Notes: generated from the letters alone by a model not told the origin. A stretch of DNA of 64,000 bases from Neoarius graeffei (GCF_027579695.1 NC_083577.1:92956539-93020538), one strand, 5' to 3'. Positions 43,026 to 55,721 are shown, counted from the first letter of the stretch. Translations and numbers: made by a program.

Positions 43026-43076
43026 CCCGTTCTCTGCCTGTCTGTCTGTCTGTCTCTCTCCCCCGTTCTCTGCCCG

Positions 43077-43104
<28 letters not shown>
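42496..43104. repeat. 600-bp polypyrimidine minisatellite downstream of spopl
   Basis: CT runs alternate with CCCCGTTCTCTGCCTGTCTG and CCCATTCTCTGCCCGTC phrases, about 10 copies of varying length. Only scattered purines interrupt the pyrimidine strand. It probably lies in the spopl 3' UTR or just downstream. Confidence 0.92.
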
Positions 43105-43108
<4 letters not shown>

Positions 43109-45045
43109 CCACTCCAGCTCAGATCATCTTTAAAAATTTTTTGGACATTTTGGTGACAGAACCAGTCCATGGACACTTGTTTTTTTGTTCCTTCCTCGTT
43201 GTCTCTGATGGCCGTTAAAATGATCAGTGTTTCTTTGTCCTGTGCCTGCCTCGTCCCAATCAGACCAGGCTGTTTGTTCCTCCGCACCTTTTGCACTAGC
43301 TCCCTGCGTCCATCTGTTTTGATATGACGTGTAAAAGGTTCGTCTGAAGCAGAAACGCTGTAACGCTGTATAAATGTTTGGCCTGTTTTAACGCCGAGAC
43401 ATTTGAGATGATCAGTGAAACGGATCATGCCCCATATTGATGGCACTTTTCCTATGTAAAGGACTTACTTGACTTCTATTTGAAAAGTAAATACTGTATT
43501 TTAGCATTTTGGTGTGGGGATGTTGTGTAAAGGAGAGTATTACCTGTATGTTTCTACACTTGTGTTACTCCAACGTGACCTGACGTTACACTGTGAGAGC
43601 AATGAGGGCTATACGTATGTTTGCCAGTTTGGCTCAGATTAATATAAAATGTACACAGATATATCTGAAGTTATTTTCAGTGAGACTATTCCTTTAGTTT
43701 AATTTGGTTTCCTTTTTCATTAATGAGTCTTAAACACACACACACACACACGCGTATGTTCAAGAACTGAACATTAATCCATAACCCCACGCACAGTGGT
43801 ACTTAAATATCGCCAGTATCGAAAAACTAGTGAATGCATGAAGAAATCAGGGATGCATCACATTATTGACAAATAATCGCATGAAAAATGAGTCGTCTAA
43901 TAAGTTCTGGCACCATCCTTTCAAACGGACCTTTTTATTTCTCTCTGCTAAATCAGGATCATAAACGAGTCCGTCAGGACACTTGTGCAGCAACTGCTGC
44001 TGCTTGTGGGCGTGGCCTTTCCAGCTCTTCTTTTGTTTCTAGTTCTGATAGCATAGTTGCTATTAAAGCTAATTAGTTAAACACAAATTAATACACTAAT
44101 CAGTTGTTTGATTTGCATGTTAAATGTTAATTTATGTATATGTAATGCTAACAGCTCGCACCAACTCAAAGTTTACTTATTCCATCCGTGACAGCATATA
44201 AGTTTTCATCAGTTAAGACTGTAATTCATGTTTTTAGTGGTTTATTGGATTAATAATGTGTTGTGATTTATCAACAGCATTAACATGTCACTTAATTTAT
44301 GCTCGCTGCTCATTATGTAATCAACTTAAACATTACTTATTGTGTAATGATACAGAAACAGTAACCATCAGAGCAGATAATGTGAAAGTATCCCAGCGTT
44401 CACCTTCCAGAAATTTCTAGAACATTCTCAAAGAAAAAAAAAATAGTAGTGCTTAATTCACGCATCTCCTTTTAAACCATGTGCCAGAACTTAATCAACG
44501 ACCTGATTCATCTCCTGGAACATCCAGCCGCGAGTGAGGAGGCCAGACCCTGGGTGAGAGCTCACACTCTGGCCTCTGTGCGCTGACTCAGCAATCCCAC
44601 AATGCTCAGCGCTCAACACTGACGTTACTGCACGGCCTGGGGAGAGCTGTCCTATTGTTTTGGTGTTCTGACTGCATTTGGAGGCACCTGTACAACGTTT
44701 CATGTTCCAGTGGTTGATTTGTTCAGTTTAAGGATACGAGTTCTCATTAAAAATTAGTTTTTCAGCATAAAGTGTGTGGGTTTTTTTTTTTTTATTCAAA
44801 TCAGTGTTTGTTGATTTGGTTCTGTCTTTGTGACAGAAAGGTTCAGTTGCTCCTCGAGCTCCCTCACTCGCTTCTCGGACACTCATGTAAACATCTTGTC
44901 TCAGAGACTCATCCAGGAGCGCCCTTCTGGCAAAGTCAAATCCAGGAGACTTGCAGAGGGGAAGCGCTTTTTCTGCTGGCTTGCATCTCGCCCACTCGCT
45001 GACAACCTGTAGGAGACTCAAATCTAAGTGACTCGCATCTGGCAA
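43105..45045. other. Region downstream of spopl, no gene recognised
   Basis: A (CA)n run lies at about 43735-43751. The spopl polyadenylation site may be here but I could not choose one. No coding frame shows a family signature. Confidence 0.4.
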
Positions 45046-45296
45046 GGCCGCGTCCGGGAGGGGCTCCCGTCTGGTGTGGCCGCGTCCGGGAGGGGCTCCC
45101 GTCTGGTGTGGCCGCGTCCGGGAGGGGCTCCCGTCTGGTGTGGCCGCGTCCGGGAGGGGCTCCCGTCTGGTGTGGCCGCGTCCGGGAGGGGCTCCCGTCT
45201 GGTGTGGCCGCGTCCGGGAGGGGCTCCCGTCTGGTGTGGCCGCGTCCGGGAGGGGCTCCCGTCTGGTGTGGCCGCGTCCGGGAGGGGCTCCCGTCT
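45046..45296. repeat. 32-bp GC-rich tandem repeat, about 8 copies
   Basis: Unit GGCCGCGTCCGGGAGGGGCT plus CCCGTCTGGTGT. Copies are essentially identical. Each contains the small palindrome GGGAGGGGCTCCC, so every unit can form a hairpin. Flanks (GACTCGCATCTGGCAAG before, GGAGTTTCTTATCCATCTGA after) look like older diverged relatives. Confidence 0.93.
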
Positions 45297-46941
45297 AGGA
45301 GTTTCTTATCCATCTGACTCTCTACTTGTCCAGTTGATCCTCATTACCTAACACACTGTCATCAGGCCAACTGTTCCATTGACTCTCTTTGTCGAGTCAA
45401 CCCTTCTTGTTCAGCTGATAATCCAGCAGACTCGCGTCCATCCAACTCAGTAGTAACATATACAATCAAAGTAATTTGGTATTTGATTTCAAACCATTGC
45501 GTGTTTTCACAAATGGATTGTGTTCAGTACAACATGCTGCTGGTCTGGACTGCAGAACTGATTTCACTCACCTGGGGTCATCAGGACAAATTGGGAAACT
45601 GAAGTTATGGACGTGTCTGTGAAGATTCTCAGTCATCCAGGTCATAGTAAACTGTGGCTGGTAAAAGAGAGCGACTGGACTTGCTTGAAGATTCTTGAAG
45701 ATGTTTCACCTCTCACCCGAAAGGCTTCTTCAGTTCCTTCTTCAGGCAGGTCCAGCTGCTCTCTTTTACCACCCACTGAAGTTATGGACCTGACTCCCAT
45801 TTATTTTTACCATAAACAGTACCAAATGGAGATTACTGGTGAAACCAAAAACAATTTAGACACTTTGCACTTTTTGGGGGATAGTAATAGGAAATAGTGT
45901 GAAATATTAAATATACAGATGCAGAGAGGTTTAATTATTTATTTATTCTTGTGTGTAACTGCTGTACTGGTTTAAATTACAGCGCACAGCCCTGCGGTGA
46001 TGTATAGGAGTGCATATCTGTTGTGCTCAGTAGTATTCAAACAGTCCCAGGGTCATGAGCAGGAACAGCTTTTTAATTTATTTCATTTTGTTATCCAACA
46101 TGCCATTTGGTGCACAGTCCATGATTTAAGTCAGTGTAAATGTGAAAAATCATTCTCAACAGCCTGAGTGTCCTATTCACTTTCTTAATCCCACTAAGAA
46201 CAGTTTTATAAACAGTGTTTAGTTTAATTGTATGAAATATTAGCTTTTTGTATAACTGGAAGAATGGAAGTAGAGTGAGGAATGTACTGTATTCTCATTA
46301 GTGCTGAATGGAAGTGTTGTGTAAACGGTGTGTGTTTGTGAGCGCAGCCTGATTTTGCCCTGAATTAGCACTCCAGCTGCAGCACTGTGCTCTGTTACAG
46401 CACGGTGCGTTCATGTGCTCCCTAATGCCAGGGCTGATTAAAGTGAACAGCAGGCACTAATCTGAGATACGAGACGGTCTTTTCCCTCGGAGCGTTACCG
46501 TATCGGTGCTCTCCTCGCCGCTTTTAGAGTGAATGAAGAAATGCAGCCTCATGAGAAAAGCTGCTTTAAACCTGAGCTGCCTTTTTTAGGCCTAAGGCTT
46601 TGCTTTGAACACCACAGTGTTTATTCCAAGCAGAAAATAGAATTTAATGAAAGAAGATGAACACAGTGCTTCACTTAGAACCAATACGGTGGAAAGGAAG
46701 GCGCAGGTTTTCTTCATGTAAGTGCAAATTTGACTTATAAATTATATAAAATGTCATTAATTTGGAGAAATGTATTTGAGAAGTGTTTCCTTTGTGACTT
46801 GGTGACCAAATTGATTTCTAACCACTTGTGATGCAAAGGTCTGGAGTTATTTCAAAGATGTATAGAATAAAAAGTAGAACATTGGTGCAATTTTCCATGT
46901 TTTTTGAATGTCAGGATTTTCTGGAAAGGGTCTAAAAATGA

Positions 46942-46976
<35 letters not shown>

Positions 46977-47163
46977 GACCCTTTGTCATTGTTGTACAGA
47001 TATGATTCTCAAACTGTATGCTCAGTGTTTACTCTGAAAGTAAGCAGGCGGTTGTTATGATGTGCAGGGATCAGAATAGGGTGCAGTGTCCTAACTTTTT
47101 TCTTTTAAGACTTGCATGTTATTTCACATGATTTTCAGGCCGTTTCCTCTTTCACTGGGTCAC

Positions 47164-47198
<35 letters not shown>

Positions 47199-47330
47199 AC
47201 CATCACTACCTAATGGATGTGTTGTGAACTGTAACTAAGAACATGCTTAAAGTTATGATTCATTATAAAATGCAAATGTTTTTTAAGGGTGAGTTTGAGG
47301 AGGAGTAAGCCTTTTAGGGTTTTAGTTCAG
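45297..47330. other. Intergenic region with an inverted repeat
   Basis: At about 45659-45775, GGTAAAAGAGAGCGACTGGA is matched in reverse by GGTCCAGCTGCTCTCTTTTA, with AGGCTTCTTCAGTTCCTTCT between: a stem-loop repeat common in fish genomes. (ATT)n runs are at about 46940-46972 and 47166-47197. A GC-balanced, non-repetitive block at about 46340-46520 could be conserved noncoding DNA. Confidence 0.5.
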
Positions 47331-47665
47331 AAACATCAACAGCTAGAAGGGACTCAGTGGAGTCCATACCTCTGCCAAGCCACATTTTATCAACATCAAA
47401 ATCAAATCACTTGATCCTAGGATAATACTGAAGCTGTCCACCAAATTTCATCCAAATCTGTTCACTACTTTTTAAATTACATTGGGAACAGCCCAAAAAA
47501 AAAATCCTGGATCAAAATCTAATCAGTTATTCCTTGGCCCATGGCTCACCTTTTCTCCAAATTTCATTAAAATCCATTCACTACTTTTTGAGTTACGTTG
47601 GGAACAGACAAACAAATGGAGGTGAAAACATAACGTCCTGTAATGAAGTTGGTGGAGGTAAATAT
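47330..47665. repeat. LINE/SINE-type repeat remnant with internal duplication
   Basis: The phrase CCAAATTTCATCCAAATCTG with TTCACTACTTTTTAAATTAC recurs about 115 bp later as CCAAATTTCATTAAAATCCA with TTCACTACTTTTTGAGTTAC. The end GTTGGTGGAGGTAAATA matches a 3' end type common in fish retroelements. The family is not certain. Confidence 0.6.
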
Positions 47666-49700
47666 TAAAATCCTATAAAATGCTGTTTGGGCCAGCCCTA
47701 AGGAAGGAATAAAACACTAGGGGTTGTACTGTTATAGTAAAATAATCCACATGTTAATCACCACCCTGAAGTTATTTCTTCTCCTATAACAGCTTACCTT
47801 CAAAATGCACAGATTCCTATGACAGAGAAACCGTGACGAGTAAACTCTCCTGAAGATGTGGGAAACTTTAACAGTAAAGTTTTAAATCAGCGCTGACACT
47901 GGAGACTCCTTCCATAAATTTTTATAAGACAGTTTTACGTTTGTAAAAAAATGTATTTTAGTGTTGGAAAGTGAAAGTGATGTTAAATTCTAATAAATTA
48001 GAAATTTATTAGAGGTTTATCAAAGAAATTAATTTACTGTAAGTGAAGATGATTTTTCAGCAAAAATGCAGTAAGTCAGTCTGGAATTAAAGATTAAAAA
48101 GGCTTGAGACAAGCAAAAGCAATCAACACAAGTATGCACACACAGGAAGCTTTTATTTTCTTTCTCTCACTGAGGAGTCTGTGGAGCGAAAAATCATCAT
48201 CCTGAAGTCTGAATGCAGTCGTCGATACTGTCCTTTCAGAACGTTTGGCATTTGGATCTGAATAATATCCATATACTGTATTAAAAACAAATCCAATGCA
48301 CACACATTTGATTTAATTTTATCGTCATGGTACCTGCTATATGAACATTGATGACTTTTCTTTTCCTTTGTGTGTTATTTTACAGAGAAATCAGACAGAA
48401 CAGGAGGAAATTGTTGGAAAGTAATACTGCAGTTAGAAGAAAACCATAGTGAGGCCCAACAACTTGGATTTAATTTACAATCCACACAAATGAGAAGTAT
48501 CAGTTTTATATCTATACTCGCAGAAGGAATGGAAATTTCAATACAAGGCAAACAAAAGTACACTTTCGTTATCATTAACTCACTAAAAACACACATTGGG
48601 AAAGAATAAACGATTTCACATTGGAGTAGTTTTGGATTAAGGACTGTATTTTTTTAAATCAATATCCTTCTTATATTCTTCACCCAAAGATCCAGATCAG
48701 GTTGTGTAAATGTCAAGTTTTTCATTATTCATATTCGCACAATAGAAAAAGAACACACTCAAAGCATTTTCAATCAGGTCCAGACAATATATCATGATTA
48801 TACTGATCATGATTTGGGGAACCTGACATATGAGCGCTTCACGATACATGAACGTTTCTTAAACTTGAAGGATTCAGAAATCACCAGTTTTGTTTCCTGG
48901 GTTAAATTAAACGATCAGAAGTGTTCTGTAGTGATGTGATACACCGTGTAGTTACTCAGGATTTTAGAATACAGTTTTGGCCACATGAGGAAACTACATA
49001 ATAATACATTGCATGTAAAGAGCATTTATTCAGAGTAACTACTTACAATAATAACTTCCTGATAATAAAACGTGGTCTGTAACACTGAAATGTATCTCCA
49101 GATGTTATTTTTCTCCGAGTCTGCTGGCATGACTGACAGGTTAAATTTCATTTTTTGGCTTCATTCCCTTCATTTAGTGTGTGCAACTGAAATTTCCCAC
49201 TGTAATTAATGTTAATTAGAGCCTGGAAATGCAGAGCACTGTGGCAAGACCATGACAAAGTGTCGTTAATTGGCTGCCAGATTCACTAAACCCACCTGTC
49301 CAATGAATCGAGCTCTCGTGGGGCAACGTGGAGTTTCATTTTTACTTTTTCTTTTCCCCTGAAAGGTGATTTAAGCAGATCACAATGCTAATCCTGGCAT
49401 CTCTGCCAACATCATGTTCTCTGTGATTTACAACATTACTACAATGAGCAGAAGTACTGATGGTGTTCACGTACTTACACAGACACACACACACACACAC
49501 CAAAAGATTTCTACTTATTTTCCATGTCTGTTTTGTCCTCAGTGGCCTTTATTATCTGAGTAAATGTCAGTCTCCTTCATCCTCAAGCAACAATGCTTTC
49601 TTTGAACAACTCGTCCAGCCTCAGTGTGGCACGTGACACCTCTGATATAAACAAAACTTGAACTTGATTCTTTCTTAATTAGAACTCGCCATGTGCCCAC
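47666..49700. other. Intergenic region, no gene recognised
   Basis: A 79-codon frame at 48370-48609 has no recognisable domain. A block at about 49130-49330 (AATTAATGTTAATTAGAGCC, GTTAATTGGCTGCCAG) looks non-repetitive and rich in homeodomain-like sites, so it may be a conserved noncoding element. A CA run lies at about 49483-49501. Confidence 0.45.
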
Positions 49701-49706
49701 CATTTC

Positions 49707-49790
49707 ATCCATCCGTCCGTTATCCGTAGCCGCTTATCCTGTTCTACCGTACAGGGTCGCAGGCAAGCTGGAGTCTATCCCAGCTGGCCC
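49707..49790 (-). repeat. Truncated SINE tail
   Basis: CGTTATCCGTAGCCGCTTAT, then GTTCTACCGTACAGGGTCGC and AGGCAAGCTGGAGTCTATCC: the antisense 3' tail of the first SINE family, cut off after CAGCTGGCC. Confidence 0.85.
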
Positions 49791-49899
49791 ACCATTTCAC
49801 TCCCATGAAAAGCAGACGTTTGTCCAAAGCACATGCTAATGGTCTTGCCTGATGTGGAACATCTGGACTGGTTCTTAATTGTGCCTGATGTTTGCAGAA

Positions 49900-50392
49900 C
49901 ACGTGGTATTGACGAGGAGCTGAGTGCTGTAGGGTGAGTCAGTTTGGGCCAAATCTGGGAGAAACTGTGGGAGGAGCTCAGGCCAAGTTTGGTTTCTGAG
50001 ATACTTAAATAGCTTGGGATATCATTTTTAGCCAAGCTTAGGACTGAGTCAGCCCATGGGTTTGAGCCAAATTGGGTCTCTGAGAGCCAAAGTTTGGGCT
50101 GGGATTATGGGCCAAGTCTGGGAACGAGTCCGCCCGTGAGTTTGGTTTGTGGGTTTGGTCCATGATTTTGATCCCAGGTCAGAGCGAGCCAACCCACAAG
50201 ATTGAGAGAGATTTTGGACCAAAATTGTGAGAGATCTGGACCTTGAAATCAGGCCACATTTGGGGAGAGAGCTTTACCCTATGGAGGAGATGTAGCAGTG
50301 ACTATAGGAGATGGTTTGGTTGGTGAGTAATGGGCCTGGTTTGAGCTGCAGATTTGGCCCAGGTTGGTTTGAGTCAAGTTCGGGTGGTGAGA
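49900..50392. repeat. Degenerate tandem repeat in the nxph2 3' region
   Basis: GGGCCAAGTTTGGGAA, GAGTCAGCCCATGGGTTTG and similar phrases recur at irregular 40-60-bp spacing up to near the nxph2 stop. It probably forms part of the nxph2 3' UTR, so the transcript would carry CCAAACTT/GGCTCA-type repeats. Confidence 0.55.
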
Positions 50393-51780
<1,388 letters not shown>

Positions 51781-51888
51781 AAATGAAAAAACCTACGACA
51801 GTATCTACAGCCCAAAGGGTCACTGGTTCGATTCCCGGGATCGACAGGAAAAATGTTGGGGGAGTTGAGTGAATGAACAGCTCTTTCC

Positions 51889-52267
51889 GGGCGGCACGGT
51901 GGTGTAGTGGTTAGCGCTGTTGCCTCACAGCAAGAAGGTCCTGGGTTCGAGCCCCGTGGCCGGCGAGGGCCTTTCTGTGTGGAGTTTGCATGTTCTCCCC
52001 GTGTCCGCGTGGGTTTCCTCCGGGTGCTCCGGTTTCCCCCACAGTCCAAAGACATGCAGGTTAGGTTAACTGGTGACTCTAAATTGAGCGTAGGTGTGAA
52101 TGTGAGTGTGAATGGTTGTCTGTGTCTATGTATCAGCCCTGTGATGACCTGGCGACTTGTCCAGGGTGAACCCCGCCTTTCGCCCGTAGTCAGCTGGGAT
52201 AGGATCCAGCTCGCCTGCGACCCTGTAGAACAGGATAAAGCGGCTACAGATAATGAGATGAGAACAT
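51889..52267 (+). repeat. tRNA-derived SINE, full length, with 8-bp duplication
   Basis: Head GGGCGGCACGGTGGTGTAGT, B-box GGGTTCGAGCCC, body with GTGATGACCTGGCGACTTGT, tail GCGACCCTGTAGAACAGGAT and AAAGCGGCTACAGATAATGA. Flanks CTCTTTCC (51881-51888 and 52268-52275) are its target duplication. The tail resembles the 3' end of the LINE at 10990. Confidence 0.9.
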
Positions 52268-52433
52268 CTCTTTCCCCTCCCTCTGTATCATAGCTGAAGA
52301 GCCCTTGAGCAAGACACCGAACCCCCAACTGCTCCCTGGGCACTGTAGCATAGCTGCCCACTGCTCTGGGTGTGTGTGCGCTCATTAATCACTTGCGTGT
52401 GCATGTGTGTGTTCACTGCTTCAAATAAGAAGA

Positions 52434-52797
52434 AAAGAAGAAGAAACCTTTATCCGTCACATGCACACTTCAAGCACAGTGAAATTCATCCTCTGCATTT
52501 AACCCATCTGAAGCAGTGAACACACACACACACACACACACACACTCAGAGCGCCCGGGGAGCAGTCAGGGGTTCGGTACCTCGCTCAAGGGCACCTCAG
52601 CCCAAGGCCGCCCCACGTCAACCTAACAGCATGTCTTTGGACTGTGGGGGAAACCGGAGCACCCGGAGGAAACCCACGCGGACACGGGGAGAACATGCAA
52701 ACTCCACACAGAAAGGCCCTCGCCGGCCACGGGGCTCGAACCCGGACCTTCTTGCTGTGAGGCGACAGCGCTAACCACTACACCACCGTGCCTCTGG
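52434..52797 (-). repeat. tRNA-derived SINE with the second tail type
   Basis: Minus-strand head at about 52795, B-box GGGTTCGAGCCC, body to ACATGCTGTTAGGTTGACGT, then a different 3' part (CGAGGTACCGAACCCCTGAC, CTGCTTCAGATGGGTTAAAT) ending GGTTTCTTCTTCTTTTC. It contains (CA)n at about 52521-52543. Confidence 0.88.
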
Positions 52798-53286
52798 TTT
52801 AAACACAGAGGAGGAATTTCACTGTGCTTGAGTGTGCATGTGACAAAAATAAAGGATTCTTCTTTTTCTACTGTAAAATTGTTCTGAAGTTATTGTTTTG
52901 ATGCATTTGATTTGATGTGAGTGAAATGCTGCATTTGGTTTTTGTGTAGCGTTCAGTCACTGACTGGATGAGAGAAGAAAAGATCTGTAAGAGATGTAAT
53001 GAGTGTTTTGAAGGTCTAAATAAAGATGTACGGAGGAAAAAATAACAATTTTGCTTGGAGGTACAATTAGTAAAGTATTTGTTCTCCTGCTGATTGCTGA
53101 CCCATGACCCAAGTAACTCAGCATGCAGAAAGGAAGATCAGTTCCTGTCTCTTCTGTAAACTGTGTGTCAGTGTGAAAAACAGAAAAACTGCAATTTCAA
53201 TTCAATTCAGTAGCAAAGTGTAAATTAAGTGCTTGCCTAAAGCGTTATTGTTTTCGGCAGTACTGGTTACCTGATAACACCACATC

Positions 53287-53292
53287 AAAAAA

Positions 53293-53346
<54 letters not shown>

Positions 53347-53375
53347 TTACTCACACACACACACACACACACACA
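53287..53375. repeat. Compound microsatellite A(n)-TA(n)-T(n)-CA(n)
   Basis: An A run (53287-53310), a TA run (to about 53342), a short T run and a CA run (53352-53375) abut the Tc1-like element. Confidence 0.95.
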
Positions 53376-53921
53376 CAGTGGTGCTTGAAAGTTTGTGAAC
53401 ATGTTTGTGAAAGTTTGTGAAATATGACCTAAAACATCATCAGATTTTCACACAAGTCCTAAAAGTAGATAAAGAGAACCCAGTTAAACAAATGAGACAA
53501 AAATATTATACTTGGTCATTTATTTATTGAGGAAAATCATCCTCATCTCCTTTGTTCATGCCATGATACACATGTGTTGTGAAGCTCAGACTTTGATAGA
53601 TCCCTGTTCTTTAAATAAAACAGGGTGCCCACTCACACCTGATTGTCGTCCCATTGATTGAAAACACCTGACTCTAATTTCACCTTCAAATTAACTGCTA
53701 ATCCTAGAGGTTCACATACTTTTGCCACTCACAGATATGTAATATTGGATCATTTTCCTCAATAAATAAATGACCAAGTATAATATTTTTGTCTCATTTG
53801 TTTAACTGGGTTCTCTTTATCTACTTTTAGGACTTGTGTGAAAATCTGATGATGTTTTAGGTCATATTTATGCAGAAATATAGAAAATTCTAAAGGGTTC
53901 ACAAACTTTCAAGCACCACTG
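53376..53921 (-). mobile_element. Internally deleted Tc1-like element, left copy
   Basis: 546 bp, same family as 28926-31503. The 5' end faces right (53921, followed by TA). It keeps the 5' end through the first bases of the transposase (GTTCATGCCATGATACACAT is the antisense start) and then jumps to the other terminal repeat. Almost the whole transposase is gone. Confidence 0.9.
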
Positions 53922-53923
53922 TA

Positions 53924-54057
53924 GATCTCTGTGGTGGCATGGTGTATCTCGAATGCTATTTCCTGTAGTGTAAAGCAGTTAAGCTCTTCAACACACTGAT
54001 TTCCTGTTTCAAAAGGAAGGACATCAACATATGAAATCAATTCACGGCTCACGAGCC
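53924..54057. repeat. Left arm of a 134-bp inverted duplication
   Basis: Reverse complement of 55722-55855 with about 3 differences in 134. It directly abuts the TA of a Tc1-like element, as does its partner. Confidence 0.93.
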
Positions 54058-54104
54058 TATATATATATCCTAGTATATATGAATATTAGTAAGACTAGCC
54101 ATAT

Positions 54105-54465
54105 TTGGTTAGAACAAAAGTAATGGCACCCTATAATAGCAGGTGCATAGCACTCTTAGTTGACTGGGAGATCGTGAGTTCTACTCGCAGTCGGGTCGTA
54201 CCAAAGACCATCATAAAAATGGTACCTACTACTGTCTGGCAAGGCACGCTGCAATACAGATGCGAGTGGGGAGTCAAACTCTTGTGGTTACCACAGGACC
54301 CGCCCCCCTCTGTAACTCTAGCCGTACAGGCGAGAGGCCGAGGGCTATGGAAGCAGAGATCGGCGCCGCACCCATACGCCTCAAAGAGCTGGTTAGTATT
54401 GGGACAGGAGACTATCTGGGAAGACCATGTCCTGGTGTAGAAGGGACTTTGACTTGACTTGATAG
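54105..54465 (+). repeat. tRNA-derived repeat with 5S-like 3' segment
   Basis: TAGCACTCTTAGTTGACTGG and GAGATCGTGAGTTCTACTCG resemble A/B boxes of a tRNA head. Farther on, CTGGTTAGTATTGGGACAGG then AGACTATCTGGGAAGACC resembles the 5S rRNA internal control region. It ends CTTTGACTTGACTTGA. This is probably a fish SINE, and the 5S resemblance may be chance. Confidence 0.55.
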
Positions 54466-55721
54466 CACTCTTAGGAGCCACTCTTTCATCATTTAGATGT
54501 CACTTTTTCATTTTCACCTCATTGTGATCTTTCACCTTGAATGGAGATTTGTGGGTGTGGCTTACTGTTATAAAGTATCAGAATTGGCATTTATTGCCAA
54601 ATAAGGAAAGTCAGTATTACTGAAATTTTTGTAAATCTGCAAATAATTTTTAGTTCGCCTTTCACCAAAAATCTTTACATGCAACTTTCCTAAAAATATT
54701 GAGGCCTGATGATTTATCACTAAATTCTTCAGAGTCTACATCCTGATAGAAGAAAATAACCCACAGCAGCCAGCCAATAAGAAGCAAATTGATATCACAT
54801 GTATATTAATTTGCATACAATATATTAAGAAGCACTGATTCTGATTTGTTGCTGAATTTCTTTCCCTCACAATGAATAATTCCAGTTTCCTAAAATTTTA
54901 AGGTGCTGAATAATTCCTCACTCTGTCTGTGTCTCGAAACTCATTACACAAAGTATACAAAGCACAAATAGGTGGACCATAATCCACCCCATCATTCTGC
55001 AACCATCCTACACACCAAATAACCTTTTTTCTTTCTTTCTTTCTTTCTTTTTTTTTTTTTTGCTCTGGGAAGTCAAGTTCTGGTCCACTTAAGATAAAGT
55101 CTTAATAATTTGTAGAAATAATCCAAACTTAGTTTTATTGGTAATTAGCGGCGGCTGCCATCCCAAGGCACAGCGGAGGGGATCATTTGCTGCAGCAGAT
55201 GTGAAAGCTTTAAGTAGGGCCGTTTGAAATCACATACACACACACACCAGACACACACACAGTGCTGTGCTAATTACACATTTTGCTGTAAGCTTAATTG
55301 AGTCATATGCGAGTTCAGTTTGCAAAGCTGTACGCTCGTCGCAAACATTACCCTGTAAAATCATTGGAACAGGGGCAGAGCTCTGCAAAAGCAAGATAAC
55401 AAAACGTTAGCATATAAAGTGTGTCTGTGTGAAAGCCTATAGTTGTTTATACGTTGTGGTTTTATCACAGAAAGCCTTGTTCACCTCAGACACACCTGCG
55501 CAAATGATGCAAACAGGCCATAATGACCCAGCAAATTGAGAGCTGTGTGTTTAATGTGAAATCGATGAACTGAAGGGTCGCGTCATTTATCAATTCCCAC
55601 GCAGCCTCATTAACACACTGTGTCCATGGAAATAAATAGAGGAAGAAGATAATTAAAATGTTAGCTGTTTTCTACCTGGAATAAAAAAACAACAACAACA
55701 TTAAATTTAGTCCCATTATTT
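54466..55721. other. Spacer between inverted arms; candidate conserved noncoding DNA
   Basis: No gene. A (CTTT)n run is at about 55029-55050. Blocks at about 55130-55240 (GGTAATTAGCGGCGGCTGCC) and 55480-55640 (GCAAATGATGCAAACAGGCC, CGCAGCCTCATTAACACACT) look non-repetitive and sequence-constrained, but this is judged by eye only. Confidence 0.4.

Larger units (their letters stand above)
51785..52868 (+). repeat. SINE interrupted by two further SINEs
   Basis: Outer-element pieces are 51785-51888 (with B-box-like GGTTCGATTCCCGGGATCGA), 52268-52433 (GAGCCCTTGAGCAAGACACC) and 52798-52868 (GGAATTTCACTGTGCTTGAG to ATAAAGGATTC). Read together they form one plus-strand SINE with the ATAAAGG..TTCTTC tail type. 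Confidence 0.75.

Noticed and set aside
42293-43446. Long Ser/Leu- or Arg/Glu-rich ORFs
   Set aside because: Translation of the CT/GA-rich repeat on each strand; composition only.
44936-45351. ORFs of 70-125 codons on both strands
   Set aside because: Reading frames through the 32-bp tandem repeat without any domain.
48370-48609. 79-codon ORF
   Set aside because: No recognisable domain, no supported splice context and a poor coding appearance; left as intergenic.
54385-54440. Genuine 5S rRNA gene
   Set aside because: Only the internal control region is similar; the 5' half and terminator of a 5S gene are absent.
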